This document shows positions 23,994 to 34,159 of a stretch of DNA of 38,653 bases, piece by piece. The stretch lies in assembly GCA_029977845.1 (NCBI GenBank), contig JAPOKC010000025.1, positions 1-38,653 of the forward strand, in the 5' to 3' direction. Positions within the stretch are counted from its first letter, which is position 1. Every line of letters begins with the position of its first letter. The translations under genes were made by a program, and so were the position numbers. This DNA comes from Mycobacteriaceae bacterium. Its GTDB lineage: Bacteria > Actinomycetota > Actinomycetes > Mycobacteriales > Mycobacteriaceae. The notes below the pieces were generated by a model. It saw only the letters and a program-made list of their open reading frames with translations, searched no databases and had not been told where the DNA came from.

Positions 23994-24899
23994 ATGGGAT
24001 TGCTGGACGGCCGCGTGGTCATCGTCACCGGCGCCGGCGGCGGGATCGGACGGGCGCACGCTCTTGCCTTCGCCGATGAGGGCGCCCGGGTCGTCGTCAA
24101 CGACATCGGCGTCGGCCTCGACGGGTCACCGGCCGGCGGGGGCAGTGCCGCACAGGCTGTGGTCGACGAAATCCTCTCTGCCGGAGGCGAAGCCGTCACC
24201 AGTGGGGCCAACGTCGCCGACTGGAACCAGGCCGAGGGCCTCATCCAGACCGCAGTCGACGCCTTCGGCGGTCTCGATGTTCTGGTGAACAACGCCGGGA
24301 TCGTGCGCGACCGGATGATCGCCAACACCAGCGAGGAGGAGTTCGACGCCGTCACCGCCGTGCATCTCAAGGGACACTTCGCCACCATCCGGCATGCCGG
24401 GGCGTACTGGCGGGCGCAGTCCAAGGAGGGCAAGGCCGTTGACGCCCGGATCATCAACACCAGTTCCGGGGCCGGACTGCTGGGCAGTGTCGGGCAGGGC
24501 AATTACAGCGCCGCCAAGGCCGGTATCGCCGCCCTGACCCTGGTGGCCGCCGCCGAGATGGGGCGTTACGGCGTGACCGTCAACGCGATCGCGCCCTCGG
24601 CGCGCACCCGGATGACGGAGACCGTCTTCGCCGACATGATGTCGACCCAGGGTTCGGACTTCGATTCGATGGCCCCGGAGAACGTTTCGCCACTGGTGGT
24701 CTGGCTGGGCAGCACGCAGTCCCGCGATGTCACCGGTCGGGTGTTCGAAGTCGAGGGCGGCATCATCCGGGTGGCCGAAGGCTGGGCCCGCGGCGCGGAG
24801 GCCGACAAGGGCGCCCGCTGGGATCCGGCCGAACTGGGTCCGGTCGTCACCCGACTGCTGGCCGAGAGTCGCACACCGCTTCCGGTCTACGGGGCCTGA
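23994..24899 (+). CDS. SDR-family dehydrogenase of the 3-hydroxyacyl-CoA type (Rv3548c orthologue)
   Basis: A 301-residue SDR, longer than the classical 250 because of the insert NDIGVGLDGSPAGGGS and an extended C-terminus. Cofactor motif: VIVTGAGGGIGRAHALAFAD with VVVNDIG, NAD-type. VLVNNAGIVRDRM, catalytic Ser in IINTSSGAGLLGS, and Tyr/Lys in GNYSAAKAGIAAL follow. The layout, including NDIG and NNAGIVRDR, resembles the 3-hydroxyacyl-CoA dehydrogenase domain of peroxisomal MFE-2. A beta-oxidation-like dehydrogenation is therefore likely; this is inferred. It ends at 24899, next to the GC-rich tandem repeat and the palindrome pair. Confidence 0.88.
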   Translation: MGLLDGRVVIVTGAGGGIGRAHALAFADEGARVVVNDIGVGLDGSPAGGGSAAQAVVDEILSAGGEAVTSGANVADWNQAEGLIQTAVDAFGGLDVLVNNAGIVRDRMIANTSEEEFDAVTAVHLKGHFATIRHAGAYWRAQSKEGKAVDARIINTSSGAGLLGSVGQGNYSAAKAGIAALTLVAAAEMGRYGVTVNAIAPSARTRMTETVFADMMSTQGSDFDSMAPENVSPLVVWLGSTQSRDVTGRVFEVEGGIIRVAEGWARGAEADKGARWDPAELGPVVTRLLAESRTPLPVYGA

Positions 24900-24907
24900 A
24901 GCCCCGC

Positions 24908-24954
24908 CCCCGCCCCACGGCCCCGCCCCACGGCCCCGCCCCACGGCCCCGCCC
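24908..24954. repeat. 13-bp GC-rich tandem repeat
   Basis: Three exact copies of CCCCGCCCCACGG (24908-24920, 24921-24933, 24934-24946) plus 8 bases of a fourth. It begins 9 nt after the SDR stop and runs directly into the palindrome pair at 24955. It is probably variable in copy number between strains. Confidence 0.9.
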
Positions 24955-25000
24955 GTGAAGCTATTTTCACCGTCGGCGTCGAGCGTGAAGATAACTTCAC
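24955..25000. repeat. Paired-palindrome element, copy A
   Basis: Two 16-bp palindromes, GTGAAGCTATTTTCAC (24955-24970) and GTGAAGATAACTTCAC (24985-25000), are separated by 14 bp. The second extends to a 20-bp palindrome with GC/GC ends. It lies between the convergent SDR (ends 24899) and ddn (ends 25038) genes. Copies with identical 30-bp spacing occur at 33141 and 34059. No T-run follows either hairpin, so a simple Rho-independent terminator is not the obvious reading. Confidence 0.85.
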
Positions 25001-25037
25001 GCAGGGCGGGCAAGGCGGGCAGGGCGTGCGGTCAGGC

Positions 25038-27122
<2,085 letters not shown>

Positions 27123-27145
27123 TCATATCGAGGAGCGGTTCACGT

Positions 27146-28402
27146 ATGCCTGATCCCGGGCCCAGCCCACACTTCCCGCCAGGTTTCGACTTCCTGGACC
27201 CCGACCGCAACGTTGTGCAGTTGCCGGTCGAGGAGCTGGCTGAGCTCCGCAAGATCGCGCCGGTCTGGTGGTGCGAGCAGAAGATCGGCAAGGGCGGTTT
27301 CAACGACGGCGGCTACTGGGTCGTCACCAAGCACAGGGACGTCAAGGAGGTGTCGCGGCGCAACGACATCTACCACTCCGGTCCCAACACCGCGCTGCCG
27401 CAGTTCGCCGACGACATGAAGCGCGAAGACATCGACATGCAGAGCGTCATCCTGCTCAACATGGACGGTGAGCACCACGACCGGCTGCGCCGGATCATCT
27501 CCCGGGGGTTCACCCCGCGCGCCGTCGAGCGGCTGCGCCCGGAACTCACCCAGCGCGCCGAGACCATCGTCAAGACCGCAGCGGCCGACGGCGCCGGTGA
27601 CTTCGTCGAGCAGGTCTCCTGCGAGTTGCCGCTGCAGGTGATCGCGGGACTGCTCGGCGTACCGCAGGAGGAGCGCGCCAAGCTGTTCCGCTGGACCAAC
27701 GAGATGACCGGCAACGAGGACCCGGAGTTCGCTCACGTCGACGGCCGGACTTCGTCGATGGAACTGCTGGCCTACGCCATGCAGATGGCCGCGATCAAGG
27801 CTGAGAACCCCGGTGACGACATCGTCACCGCGCTGATCAACGCCGACGTCGACGGCGAGAAGCTCAGCGACGACGAGTTCGCCTTCTTCGTCCTCATGCT
27901 GGCCGTCGCCGGCAGTGAGACCACCCGCAACTCGATCACTCACGGGATGATCGCCTTCCTCGACAATCCCGATCAGTGGGAGCTCTACAAGAGGGAGCGC
28001 CCCGCGACCGCGGCCGACGAGATCGTGCGGTGGGCGACACCGGTCACCGCATTCCAGCGCACCGCGATCGCCGACACCGAGTTGGGCGGAGCGAACATCA
28101 AAGCGGGACAACGGGTTGTCATGTTCTACCGCTCGGCGAACTTCGATGACGAGGTGTTCGACGATCCGCACAACTTCAACATCCTGCGCGACCCGAACCC
28201 GCATGTCGGTTTCGGCGGCACCGGTGTGCATTACTGCATCGGCGCCAACCTCGCGCGCATGTCGATCGATCTCATGTTCAACGCCATCGCCGACAACATG
28301 CCCGACCTGACGTCGATCGGCACACCGGAGCGGTTGCGCTCGGGCTGGCTCAACGGAATCAAACACTGGCAGGTTGACTACACCGGTTCGGCCGCCTCGT
28401 AA
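27146..28402 (+). CDS. cyp125: Cytochrome P450 CYP125, steroid C26/C27 monooxygenase
   Basis: A 418-residue P450 (Rv3545c is 433). The I-helix motif AVAGSETTRNSITHG carries the acid-Thr-type proton relay; the K-helix ExxR is AADEIVRWATP; the heme loop is VGFGGTGVHYCIGANLARM with Cys364 as iron ligand. CYP125 oxidises the terminal methyl of cholesterol and cholestenone to the C26/27 alcohol, aldehyde and acid, starting side-chain degradation. AGGAG (27131-27135) is 10 nt upstream of ATG 27146. It leads the cyp125-fadE28-fadE29-chsH2-chsH1-ltp2 operon. No other P450 or ferredoxin gene is in the window. Confidence 0.96.
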   Translation: MPDPGPSPHFPPGFDFLDPDRNVVQLPVEELAELRKIAPVWWCEQKIGKGGFNDGGYWVVTKHRDVKEVSRRNDIYHSGPNTALPQFADDMKREDIDMQSVILLNMDGEHHDRLRRIISRGFTPRAVERLRPELTQRAETIVKTAAADGAGDFVEQVSCELPLQVIAGLLGVPQEERAKLFRWTNEMTGNEDPEFAHVDGRTSSMELLAYAMQMAAIKAENPGDDIVTALINADVDGEKLSDDEFAFFVLMLAVAGSETTRNSITHGMIAFLDNPDQWELYKRERPATAADEIVRWATPVTAFQRTAIADTELGGANIKAGQRVVMFYRSANFDDEVFDDPHNFNILRDPNPHVGFGGTGVHYCIGANLARMSIDLMFNAIADNMPDLTSIGTPERLRSGWLNGIKHWQVDYTGSAAS

Positions 28403-28418
28403 CTCGAAGGGAGAACCG

Positions 28419-29432
28419 GTGGACTTCACTCCGGAGCCGGAGCAGCAGGCCGTCGCCGATGTCGTCAACACGGCGCTCGACCACGACAACACCTGGGAGG
28501 CTTTGGTCTCCAGCGGTGTGATGGCCCTGGGCGTCCCCGAAAGACTCGGCGGTGACGGCGTCGGACTGCCGGAGATCACCGCGGCGCTGACCGAGATCGG
28601 TCGGCACGGGTTGATCTCACCGGCACTGGCCACGCTGGGACTGGGGCTGCTTCCGTTGGTGGACCTCGCCTCACCGGCGCAGCAGGATCGCTTCCTCGAC
28701 GGCGTCGCAAAAGGCGCCGTCCTCACCGCCGCGCTCAACGAGCAGGGCACTGCGCTTCCCGAACGGCCTGCCACCACCGTGCGCAACGGCAAGCTCAGCG
28801 GAACCAAGGTCGCCGTTCCGTATGCGGCAGAGGCGAGTTGGATAGTGGTCAGCACCGATAGCGGCGTCGTCGTCGTCTCACCGAAGGCCGACGGCGTGCG
28901 GCTCACCAAGACGCCGACGTCGACGGGGGGCGAGGAGTACGCCGTGCAGTTCACCGACGTCGCGGTCGATGCCGATGCCGTCCTGGACGGCGCCTCCGTG
29001 CATCGGCTGAATCAACTGGCGCTGGCTGCCGTCGGCGCCTACGCCGCCGGACTGGTGGCCGGCGCCGTGCGGTTGACGGCCGACTACGTGTCGAACCGTC
29101 ACCAGTTCGGGCGCCCGCTGGCGACATTCCAGACGGTGGCCGCCCAGCTCGCCGAGGTCTACATCGCATCGCGCACGCTGGCGCTGGCGTCGACGTCGGT
29201 GGTGTGGCGGCTCTCGGAAGGCCGCGATGCCGACGAAGACCTCGACATCCTGGCCTACTGGTTGACCTCGCAGGCGCCGCCCGCCATGCAGACCTGCCAT
29301 CACCTGCACGGCGGTATGGGGATGGACATCACCTACCCGATGCACCGTTATTACTCGTCGATCAAGGATCTGTCCCGCCTTCTCGGCGGTCCCGCCCATC
29401 GTCTGGATCTGGTTGGAGCGCAATGTATATAG
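28419..29432 (+). CDS. fadE28: Acyl-CoA dehydrogenase subunit FadE28 (ChsE1)
   Basis: A 337-residue ACAD subunit (Rv3544c is 339), starting at GTG 28419 (VDFTPEPEQQAV) with GAAGGGAG upstream. It has VTAALTEIGRHGLISPAL-type helices, VNRHQFGRPLATFQT-like CoA/FAD segment (SNRHQFGRPLATFQTVAAQL) and the C-terminal HHLHGGMGMDITYPMHRYYS. With FadE29 it forms the alpha2-beta2 enzyme that dehydrogenates 3-oxo-4-pregnene-20-carboxyl-CoA, the last side-chain ACAD step. The ORF overlaps fadE29 by 10 bp, fitting 1:1 synthesis. Confidence 0.93.
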   Translation: MDFTPEPEQQAVADVVNTALDHDNTWEALVSSGVMALGVPERLGGDGVGLPEITAALTEIGRHGLISPALATLGLGLLPLVDLASPAQQDRFLDGVAKGAVLTAALNEQGTALPERPATTVRNGKLSGTKVAVPYAAEASWIVVSTDSGVVVVSPKADGVRLTKTPTSTGGEEYAVQFTDVAVDADAVLDGASVHRLNQLALAAVGAYAAGLVAGAVRLTADYVSNRHQFGRPLATFQTVAAQLAEVYIASRTLALASTSVVWRLSEGRDADEDLDILAYWLTSQAPPAMQTCHHLHGGMGMDITYPMHRYYSSIKDLSRLLGGPAHRLDLVGAQCI

Positions 29433-30586
29433 AACTGACTCCCGAGCAGCGGCACCTGCAGGCTGAGCTGCGGCAGTACTTCGCCAGTCTCATCTCCACC
29501 GATGAGGCGCGTGAGATGGAGGTCGACCGCCACGGTAAGGCCTACCGTGCGATCATCAAGCGGATGGGCTCGGACGGGAAACTCGGCGTCGGCTGGCCCA
29601 AGGAGTACGGCGGTCTGGGTTTCGGGCCGATCGAACAACAGATCTTCGTCAACGAGGCGGCCCGCGCCGATGTTCCGCTGCCGGCCGTCACGCTGCAGAC
29701 GGTCGGGCCGACTCTGATGGTGTACGGCAACGACGCGCAGAAGAAGAAGTTCCTGCCCGCCATCCTGGCCGGCGAGGTGCACTTCGCCATCGGCTACTCC
29801 GAACCCGAGGCCGGAACGGATCTGGCATCGCTGCGGACCTCCGCGGTGCGCCACGGCGACGAATACATCGTCAACGGCCAGAAGATCTGGACAACCGGCG
29901 GTCACGACGCCGACTACGTCTGGCTGGCCTGCCGCACCGATCCGGAAGCGGCCAAGCACAAGGGGATTTCGATCCTGATCGTCGATACGTCGGATCCGGG
30001 CTACTCGTGGACGCCGATCATCCTGTCTGACGGCGCGCACCACACCAACGCCACTTATTACAACGACGTCCGCGTTCCGGCCGACATGCTCGTCGGTGAG
30101 GAGAACGCCGGCTGGCGACTGATCACCACTCAGCTCAACCACGAGCGCGTCATGCTGGGCCCGGCCGGCAAGATCGCCGGTATCTACGACCATCTCCATG
30201 CCTGGGCGTTGAAGCCGGGCAGTGACGGGGTGACGCCGATCGATCACGAGGACGTCCGTCGCGGGCTCGGCGAGATCAAGGCGATCTGGCGGATCAACGA
30301 GTTGTTCAACTGGCAGGTCGCCGCCGCCGGGGAGACCGTCGACATCGCCGACGCCGCGGCCACCAAGGTGTTCTCCACCGACCGGATTCAGCGGATCGGC
30401 CGTATCGCCGAGGAGATCGTCGGCAAGTACGGCAACCCGATGGATGCCGAAACGGGCGAACTTCTCGACTGGCTTGATTCCCAGACAAAGCGGAATCTCG
30501 TGATCACCTTCGGCGGCGGAGTCAACGAAGTCATGCGCGAGCAGGTCGCGGCGGCGGGTCTGCAGGTGCCAAGAGTTCCGCGATGA
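29423..30586 (+). CDS. fadE29: Acyl-CoA dehydrogenase subunit FadE29 (ChsE2)
   Basis: A 387-residue ACAD (Rv3543c also 387) starting at ATG 29423: MYIELTPEQRHLQAELRQYF. GWPKEYGGLGFGPIEQQIF and HFAIGYSEPEAGTDLASLRT precede YIVNGQKIWTTGGHDADYVW; the C-terminus ends NLVITFGGGVNEVMREQVAA, in place of the usual GGxGxxxE. It is the partner of FadE28 in the ChsE1-ChsE2 complex, which makes the C17-C20 unsaturated propionyl-CoA side chain. The stop overlaps the chsH2 start (ATGA). Confidence 0.94.
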   Translation: MYIELTPEQRHLQAELRQYFASLISTDEAREMEVDRHGKAYRAIIKRMGSDGKLGVGWPKEYGGLGFGPIEQQIFVNEAARADVPLPAVTLQTVGPTLMVYGNDAQKKKFLPAILAGEVHFAIGYSEPEAGTDLASLRTSAVRHGDEYIVNGQKIWTTGGHDADYVWLACRTDPEAAKHKGISILIVDTSDPGYSWTPIILSDGAHHTNATYYNDVRVPADMLVGEENAGWRLITTQLNHERVMLGPAGKIAGIYDHLHAWALKPGSDGVTPIDHEDVRRGLGEIKAIWRINELFNWQVAAAGETVDIADAAATKVFSTDRIQRIGRIAEEIVGKYGNPMDAETGELLDWLDSQTKRNLVITFGGGVNEVMREQVAAAGLQVPRVPR

Positions 30587-31548
30587 GCGTTGACGAGATC
30601 GCCGCCGCTGCGGAACGCATCAAGGCCGCAGGAAAGAGCAAGCCGCGCAACGGCCGTCATGCGGTGAACCAGCCGATGGTCGATCACTGGCTTGACGCGA
30701 TCGGCGACAAGAATCCGATCTACACCGACGAGGCCGCGGCCAAGGCGGCCGGGCATCCCGGCGTCGTCGCGCCGCCGGCCATGATCCAGGTATGGACGAT
30801 GGCCGGTCTCGGCGGTGCCCGCGCCGACGACGACCCACTGGGCAAGATCCTCGGCCTGTTCGATGAGGCCGGTTATATCGGCGTGGTCGCCACCAACTGT
30901 GAGCAGACCTATCACCGTTATCTGCGTCCGGGTGAGCAGGTGAACGTCACCGCCGAACTGACCGACGTCATCGGTCCGAAGAACACCGCACTGGGCGAGG
31001 GTTTCTTCATCACCCAGAAGATCACCTGGTCGGTCGGTCAAGAACCGGTCGCCGACATGATGTGGCGGATCATGAAGTTCAAGCCGGCCGATCGGGCGGC
31101 CGCGGCGGGGGTTCCCGACGATCTCGACGCCGACCTGATGATGCGTCCGGCCGCGTCGCGGGACACCCAGTTCTTCTGGGACGGCGTCAACGCGCACGAA
31201 CTGCGCATCCAGAAACGGCCGGACGGAACCCTGCAGCACCCGCCGGTGCCGGCGGTCTGGCAGGACCCGAAGAAAGAAGTGGCGCCGTCCGATTATCTCG
31301 TCGCCAGCGGCAAGGGGACGGTGTACAGCTTCGTCGTCCACCACGCCCCGCAGGTCCCCGGACGGACGTTGCCGTTCGTCATCGCACTCGTCGAACTCGA
31401 GGAGGGTGTGCGGATGCTCGGTGAGTTGCGCGGCGCCGACCCGTCGGCGGTCAAGATCGGCATGCCGGTTGCGGTGACCTACATCGACTTCCCGGACGGG
31501 GAGAGCGGTCCGGCGTGGACCCTGTACGCGTGGGAGCCGGCCCAGTGA
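30583..31548 (+). CDS. chsH2: ChsH2, MaoC-like hydratase subunit fused to DUF35
   Basis: A 321-residue two-domain protein (Rv3542c is 311). Residues about 1-165 form the MaoC hotdog (QPMVDHWLDAIGDKNPIYTD, PGVVAPPAMIQVWTMAGLGG). Residues about 190-321 are a DUF35 OB-fold domain (DTQFFWDGVNAHELRIQKRP, KGTVYSFVVHHAP, GMPVAVTYIDFPD). DUF35 proteins usually carry a Cys4 zinc ribbon; the stretch here (QKRPDGTLQHPPVPAVWQ) has no cysteine. With ChsH1 it hydrates the C17(20) double bond, and the DUF35 domain docks the aldolase Ltp2. It overlaps chsH1 by GTGA. Confidence 0.93.
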   Translation: MSVDEIAAAAERIKAAGKSKPRNGRHAVNQPMVDHWLDAIGDKNPIYTDEAAAKAAGHPGVVAPPAMIQVWTMAGLGGARADDDPLGKILGLFDEAGYIGVVATNCEQTYHRYLRPGEQVNVTAELTDVIGPKNTALGEGFFITQKITWSVGQEPVADMMWRIMKFKPADRAAAAGVPDDLDADLMMRPAASRDTQFFWDGVNAHELRIQKRPDGTLQHPPVPAVWQDPKKEVAPSDYLVASGKGTVYSFVVHHAPQVPGRTLPFVIALVELEEGVRMLGELRGADPSAVKIGMPVAVTYIDFPDGESGPAWTLYAWEPAQ

Positions 31549-31940
31549 GCGCACCTGCTGTCGGCACCGTGCTGCCCGAACTGTCCCTCTACGGCGATCC
31601 CACGTTCATCGTCTCCACGGCCATCGCCACTCGCGACTATCAGGACGTGCACCACGACCGGGACAAGGCGCAGGCCAAGGGATCCAAGGACATCTTCGTC
31701 AACATCCTCACCGACACCGGTCTGGTACAGCGTTACGTCACCGACTGGGCCGGGCCCACCGCGGTCATCAAGTCGATCGCGCTACGACTCGGAGTGCCGT
31801 GGTACGCCTACGACACGGTCACCTTCAACGGTGAGGTGACTGCCGTCGAGGACGGACTCGTCACGGTGAAAGTCGTCGGCAGCAACAGCCTCGGCGATCA
31901 TGTGATCGCGACCGCAACCTTGACCATCGGAGGTGCATGA
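31545..31940 (+). CDS. chsH1: ChsH1, MaoC-like enoyl-CoA hydratase subunit
   Basis: A 131-residue single-hotdog protein (Rv3541c is 129) starting at GTG 31545 in the chsH2 stop. The hydratase-2 motif is ATRDYQDVHHDRDKAQAKGS, which holds the Asp/His catalytic pair; IFVNILTDTGLVQRYVTDWA forms the hotdog helix. It completes the active site that ChsH2 lacks and adds water across the C17(20) double bond to give 17-hydroxy-3-oxo-pregnene-carboxyl-CoA. It is coupled to ltp2 by the overlap at 31937-31940. Confidence 0.94.
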   Translation: MSAPAVGTVLPELSLYGDPTFIVSTAIATRDYQDVHHDRDKAQAKGSKDIFVNILTDTGLVQRYVTDWAGPTAVIKSIALRLGVPWYAYDTVTFNGEVTAVEDGLVTVKVVGSNSLGDHVIATATLTIGGA

Positions 31941-33097
31941 TGCTGTCGCGCAAGGCTGCCATCGCCGGGATCGGCGCGACCGACTTCTCCAAGGACTCCG
32001 GCCGCAGTGAGTTGCGGCTGGCAGCCGAGGCGGTGCTCGACGCTCTTGACGACGCCGGACTGACGCCCGCCGACGTGGACGGCATGGTGACGTTCACCAT
32101 GGACTCCAACACCGAGGTCGCAGTCGCCCGTGCCACCGGGATGGGTGATCTGAAGTTCTTCTCCAAGATCCACCACGGGGGCGGTGCGGCCTGCGCCACC
32201 ATCCAGCAGGCGGCCATCGCGGTGGCCACCGGTGTGGCGGATTGCGTTGTGGCATACCGAGCTTTCAACGAGCGATCCGGGATGCGGTTCGGTCAGGTGC
32301 AGTTGCGTCTGGTGCAGGGTGCGGACTCGACCAGCGTCGACAACTCGTACTCCTACCCGCACGGACTGTCGACGCCGGCCGCACAGGTGGCGATGATCGC
32401 CCAGCGCTACATGCACGATTCCGGCGCCACCAGTAGGGATTTCGGGGCGGTGTCGGTCGCCGACCGCCGCCATGCCGCGAACAATCCGAAGGCGTACTTC
32501 TACGGCAAGCCGATCACCATCGAGGAGCATCAGGCATCACGATGGATCGCCGAGCCGTTGCGGTTGCTGGACTGCTGCCAGGAGACCGACGGCGGTGTCG
32601 CCATCGTGGTGGTCTCCGCCGAACGGGCCAAGGACCTCAAGCACCGGCCCGCGATCATCGAGGCGGCCGCCCAGGGTTCCAGCCCCGATCAGTACTCGAT
32701 GGTCAGCTACTACCGCCCGGAGATCGGGCTGCAGGAGATGGGCCTCGTCGGCCGTCAGCTCTGGGAGCAGTCCGGGTTGAAGCCCACCGACATCCAGACC
32801 GCGATCCTCTACGACCATTTCACCCCGTTCACTCTGATTCAGTTGGAGGAGTTGGGATTCTGCGCCAAGGGTGACGCCAAGGACTTCGTCAAAGACGGTG
32901 CGATCGAGATCGGCGGACGGCTGCCGATCAACACCCACGGCGGCCAGCTCGGTGAGGCCTACATCCACGGGATGAACGGTATCGCCGAAGGTGTGCGCCA
33001 GTTGCGCGGCACCTCGGTCAACCAGGTCGACGGCGTCGAGCACGTGCTCGTCACCGCCGGCACCGGCGTGCCGACCTCGGGGCTGATCCTGGGCTAG
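31937..33097 (+). CDS. ltp2: Ltp2, thiolase-fold retro-aldolase
   Basis: A 386-residue SCP2-thiolase-like protein (Rv3540c is 386). ATG 31937 and ATG 31940 are both possible; GGAGG at 31929 fits the second slightly better. It has RSELRLAAEAVLDALDDAGL, FFSKIHHGGGAACATIQQAA (no nucleophilic Cys-Ser motif of real thiolases), DHFTPFTLIQLEELGFCAKG and LPINTHGGQLGEAYIHGMNG. Ltp2 cleaves 17-hydroxy-pregnene-carboxyl-CoA to androstenedione-type steroid plus propionyl-CoA, together with the DUF35 domain of ChsH2. It is the last gene of the cyp125 operon. Confidence 0.95.
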   Translation: MMLSRKAAIAGIGATDFSKDSGRSELRLAAEAVLDALDDAGLTPADVDGMVTFTMDSNTEVAVARATGMGDLKFFSKIHHGGGAACATIQQAAIAVATGVADCVVAYRAFNERSGMRFGQVQLRLVQGADSTSVDNSYSYPHGLSTPAAQVAMIAQRYMHDSGATSRDFGAVSVADRRHAANNPKAYFYGKPITIEEHQASRWIAEPLRLLDCCQETDGGVAIVVVSAERAKDLKHRPAIIEAAAQGSSPDQYSMVSYYRPEIGLQEMGLVGRQLWEQSGLKPTDIQTAILYDHFTPFTLIQLEELGFCAKGDAKDFVKDGAIEIGGRLPINTHGGQLGEAYIHGMNGIAEGVRQLRGTSVNQVDGVEHVLVTAGTGVPTSGLILG

Positions 33098-33140
33098 ACG
33101 CCGTTCGCCTGCGTTCGCAAGTCACCCACCCGCCCGCCTT

Positions 33141-33186
33141 GTGAAGTTATCTTCACTCCACAGGCAGAGCGTGAAGTTGGCTTCAC
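33141..33186. repeat. Paired-palindrome element, copy B
   Basis: GTGAAGTTATCTTCAC (33141-33156) and GTGAAGTTGGCTTCAC (33171-33186), 14 bp apart, 30 bp start to start. It lies 43 nt after the ltp2 stop and 39 nt before the DUF559 gene, upstream of it. The spacer ends GAGC like that of copy A. It could serve as terminator of the cyp125 operon, a regulatory site for the DUF559 gene, or a mobile repeat boundary. Confidence 0.85.
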
Positions 33187-33225
33187 GGTGGACGCGGAGT
33201 CGGCGTGCCGGCGCACACTGCCGCC

Positions 33226-34062
33226 ATGCTCAACGCATTCATCGGCAGCGAAGCCATCGCCGGCGGGCTGTCATGGGGACGGCTCCAGCGCGACTCCACG
33301 CGGGTGTACCGCGATGTCTATGTCCCGGCTGGACTCGAGATCACCGCGGTGGACCGCGCACAGGCCGCATGGTTGTGGTCGCGCCGTCGCGCCGTCGTGG
33401 CCGGCCTGGCTGCGGCCGCACTGCACGGCAGTAAGTGGGTCGACCCGTCGCTGACCGTCGACCTGTACCACGACAATCGTCATCGCCTGCCCGGGCTGAT
33501 GACCCGCGCCGAACCTCTGAGCGACGATGAAGTCTGCGTCGTGTCCGGAATTCCGGCCACCACCGCGGAACGAACCGCTGTCGATCTGGCGTGCTGGTAT
33601 CCGTTGAACGAAGCGGTGGCCTCGGTCGACGCACTGGCCCGCGCCACCGAGATCAAGATCGCCGACGTCGAGTTGCTGATGCAGCACCTGGGCGGCCGGC
33701 GGGGAATCGCGAACGCCAGGCGGGTGATCGGACTGGTCGACGCCGGCGCGCAGTCCCCGAAGGAGTCCTGGCTGCGGACCCTGCTCGTCCAGGCCGGCCT
33801 GCCCCGGCCGCAGACGCAGATCCCCATCTGCGACGACATCGGTAAGGCGATCGCCTATCTCGACATGGGCTGGCCGGACCTCAAGATCGCCGTCGAGTAC
33901 GACGGCGAGCACCACCGCACGCACCGATCGCAGTACGCCTGGGACATCCGCCGGTCGGAGATGTTGCAACGACGGGGGTGGATCGTCATCCGGGTGACGG
34001 CCGAGGACTCTCCAACGCATATCGTGCGACGGGTTCGTGACGCCCTGGCCCGCCGCCGGTGA
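33226..34062 (+). CDS. DUF559 (Vsr-like, PD-(D/E)xK) protein with AbiEi-like N-terminus
   Basis: A 278-residue protein starting at ATG 33226 (MLNAFIGSEAIAGGLSWGRL). Residues about 1-75 resemble the winged-helix/AbiEi antitoxin N-terminus: start site then LQRDSTRVYRDVYVP, and AVVAGLAAAALHGSKWVDP. Residues about 185-278 form the DUF559 nuclease-like domain: SWLRTLLVQAGLPRPQTQIP, LDMGWPDLKIAVEYDGEHHR (Asp and Glu-x-Asp in the usual catalytic positions) and RRGWIVIRVTAEDS. The mycobacterial family is widespread and of unknown function, possibly DNA cleavage or repair. It is bracketed by palindrome pairs B and C, and its TGA (34060-34062) lies inside copy C. It occupies the slot of PPE63 (Rv3539). 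Confidence 0.8.
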   Translation: MLNAFIGSEAIAGGLSWGRLQRDSTRVYRDVYVPAGLEITAVDRAQAAWLWSRRRAVVAGLAAAALHGSKWVDPSLTVDLYHDNRHRLPGLMTRAEPLSDDEVCVVSGIPATTAERTAVDLACWYPLNEAVASVDALARATEIKIADVELLMQHLGGRRGIANARRVIGLVDAGAQSPKESWLRTLLVQAGLPRPQTQIPICDDIGKAIAYLDMGWPDLKIAVEYDGEHHRTHRSQYAWDIRRSEMLQRRGWIVIRVTAEDSPTHIVRRVRDALARRR

Positions 34063-34104
34063 AGCTATCTTCACGTTCGAGGGCGCGAGTGAAGATAACT
34101 TCAC
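34059..34104. repeat. Paired-palindrome element, copy C
   Basis: GTGAAGCTATCTTCAC (34059-34074) and GTGAAGATAACTTCAC (34089-34104), 14 bp apart. The first palindrome contains the stop codon of the DUF559 gene (TGA at 34060-34062), so the gene's end is built from the repeat. The second palindrome is identical to the second one of copy A. The element sits between convergent genes (DUF559 and chsH3). Confidence 0.85.
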
Positions 34105-34107
34105 GGA

Positions 34108-34151
34108 GGGCGGCGAGGGGGCGGCGAGGGGGCGGCGAGGGGGCGGCGAGG
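34108..34151. repeat. 11-bp GC-rich tandem repeat
   Basis: Four exact copies of GGGCGGCGAGG (34108-34118, 34119-34129, 34130-34140, 34141-34151) directly after palindrome pair C. Like the repeat next to copy A, it is in a gap between convergent genes. Its end is 8 nt from the chsH3 stop (34160). Confidence 0.9.
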
Positions 34152-34159
34152 GGGACGGG

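Noticed and set aside
24955..25000. Palindrome pair as a standard Rho-independent terminator
   Set aside because: Hairpin stems are AT-containing in the centre and no T-run follows; copy B is also upstream of a gene rather than between gene ends. A role in termination is not excluded.
33141..33186. Palindromes as KstR, KstR2 or LexA boxes
   Set aside because: They lack AACnnGTT, CAAGnnCTTG and the GAAC-N4-GTTC core.
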